DNA of 64,000 nucleotides from UBA4416 sp036676295 (lineage in GTDB: Bacteria; Bacteroidota; Bacteroidia; B-17B0; Aurantibacillaceae): assembly GCA_036676295.1 (NCBI GenBank), contig JAKFDE010000016.1, forward strand, positions 310,001-374,000. The letters are read 5' to 3'. Shown here in pieces: positions 63,100 to 64,000 of this stretch; the stretch's first letter is position 1; every line of letters starts with the position of its first letter. The position numbers were made by a program, and so were the translations under genes. Below the pieces are notes generated by a model, which saw only the letters and a program-made list of their open reading frames with translations, was not told the origin of the DNA and did not search any database.

Positions 63100-63354
63100 G
63101 ATTTCCTGTTTTTAATGATTACTAATTTTATTAATCATAAATGCATCTCAAGCATTTAATTCGGATTTAGAACATGAACTTTATAATTACAAATCTACGG
63201 AATATAACCGCCTGTTTTTTCTCAAAACAGCTTGAAAATCGCATTAACAAAATACACGATAATTGATATCACTGAGTACAACTCTTCTAAATCAATAAAG
63301 TAAACATAATCATGAGTTTATTAATTTAGTATCGGAACTATAGTTTAAACTAAA

Positions 63355-64000
63355 TCACAATTTCAATCCAATTATACAAACATCATCTACTTGTTCTAAA
63401 TCACCTCTCCACTCTTCAAACCTTTGGTTTAACTGAGTCTGTTGCTCATTCATTGATAATTGATGTATAGACAGCAAATGATTGTTAAGAGATTTTCCTT
63501 TGTACTTTTTGCCTTTTGGTCCTCCAAATTGATCAGCGAAACCATCTGTGTATAAATACAAGATATCTTCCTTATTATATTTGATCGTATATAAATTAAA
63601 TGATTCCATACGATCATCTTGTCCAACAGGCATACGGTCTTTTTGTAATTCAAAAATTTCATTTTCTGACACCAACACCGGCGCATTATTAGCAGCTGCA
63701 TACGAAATTTCTCTGGTAACGCTATTAATGCGTAATAGGATCCCATCAAAACCATCTTTCTGCCCTTCTCTACTAATGCTATTGATCAATCGTTCGCGTA
63801 CATAATTAAAAACAAGATTTGGCTCCGTAATATTTTTTTCATTAATGGCTTCCGTTAAAAAACCGATGTTCAATAAACTGATAAATGCTCCGGGAACACC
63901 ATGTCCTGTACTGTCGCAAACTGCTAAATAAAAATAATTGTCTTTTTTTACAGCCCAATAAAAATCACCACTCACAATATCTTTCGGTTTAAAAAATATA
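63355..64000 (-). CDS. SpoIIE-type PP2C serine phosphatase (C-terminal part, runs off the window)
   Basis: The reading frame is open to the right edge, so the N-terminus lies outside. The visible 214 residues are a PP2C domain of the SpoIIE/RsbU type. FKPKDIVSGDFYWA, LAVCDSTGHGVPGAFISLL, YLYTDGFADQFGG and DDVCIIGLKL carry the metal-binding Asp residues in DSTGHG, TDG and DD. Such phosphatases dephosphorylate STAS antagonists that control RsbW-like kinases, so it could act with the ATPase at 16670, although no link is visible. Usual N-terminal parts are TPR, GAF or PAS sensors. Confidence 0.9.
   Translation of the reverse strand, partial: IFFKPKDIVSGDFYWAVKKDNYFYLAVCDSTGHGVPGAFISLLNIGFLTEAINEKNITEPNLVFNYVRERLINSISREGQKDGFDGILLRINSVTREISYAAANNAPVLVSENEIFELQKDRMPVGQDDRMESFNLYTIKYNKEDILYLYTDGFADQFGGPKGKKYKGKSLNNHLLSIHQLSMNEQQTQLNQRFEEWRGDLEQVDDVCIIGLKL

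Noticed and set aside
62413..63115. Two plus-strand frames opposite the universal stress protein
   Set aside because: Their composition is that of antisense to the UspA domains; the minus strand carries the conserved family motifs.
1..64000. CRISPR arrays, tRNA or rRNA genes
   Set aside because: No regularly spaced direct repeats were seen and no gap showed a cloverleaf or rRNA-like conserved stretch; short tRNAs were checked only by eye.

Overview
The window comes from an AT-rich member of the Bacteroidota, probably class Bacteroidia. Several signs agree. Secreted proteins end in type IX secretion (T9SS) sorting domains. Promoters of the TTTG-N19-TAnnTTTG type occur, the clearest before rpmH. 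Ribosome binding sites are weak, and families typical of the phylum are present (DUF4175, DUF4294, DUF4421, WG repeats, GT2-DUF2062 fusion, CrtB/CrtI cluster, membrane pyrophosphatase). No tRNA, rRNA, CRISPR array, phage gene or transposase was seen. Most of the window is ordinary chromosome.

Layout. 1-8.9 kb: the start of a secreted protein, PabB, a T9SS-sorted M1 peptidase, a tandem pair of helical-repeat paralogs, PurD and a very basic exported protein. 9-19.8 kb: a Gcr-type membrane protein, Dxs, an operon of a giant coiled-coil DUF4175 protein with an RsbW-like ATPase and YbeY, a convergent MsbA-like ABC exporter, and rpmH (too short for routine ORF calling). 19.8-32.5 kb: a T9SS GH18 protein, a glycosyltransferase, GcvT, ComB, a pseudouridine synthase, a GT2-DUF2062 fusion, a DUF4421 protein, a small two-helix membrane protein and a WG-repeat protein. 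32.5-38.7 kb: a large NtrY-like sensor kinase divergent from a GT-C/TPR membrane protein. 38.7-42.9 kb: the one clearly accessory segment. 43-55 kb: a T9SS protein, a CAP/OmpA-like protein, AccC, DUF4294, M28 peptidase, MMPL transporter, ATP-dependent PfkA and a TPR protein. 55-64 kb: a decayed T9SS gene tail, a pyrophosphatase fused to YceI, carotenoid genes (CrtB, CrtI and a CrtD-like desaturase), a tandem universal stress protein, and a SpoIIE-type phosphatase cut by the window end.

The best candidate for an undescribed system is the 1292-residue protein at 38825-42703. It has an N-terminal PIN-like nuclease domain with the acidic residues in place, followed by about 1000 residues of helical repeat. 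Its C-terminal part recalls the sensor arrays of large antiviral proteins, but no NTPase is visible. The gene sits alone between a terminator and a native secreted-protein gene, has different leucine codon choice from its neighbours, and is bracketed by the inverted 9-mers GTTAGCGGT/ACCGCTAAC, as expected of a single integron-like gene cassette. The second is the H-PPase-YceI fusion. Its key residues (E187 in helix 5, G249 in helix 6, A484/G487) point to a K+-dependent, H+-pumping enzyme.

All family assignments are from reading the sequence; no database search was run.
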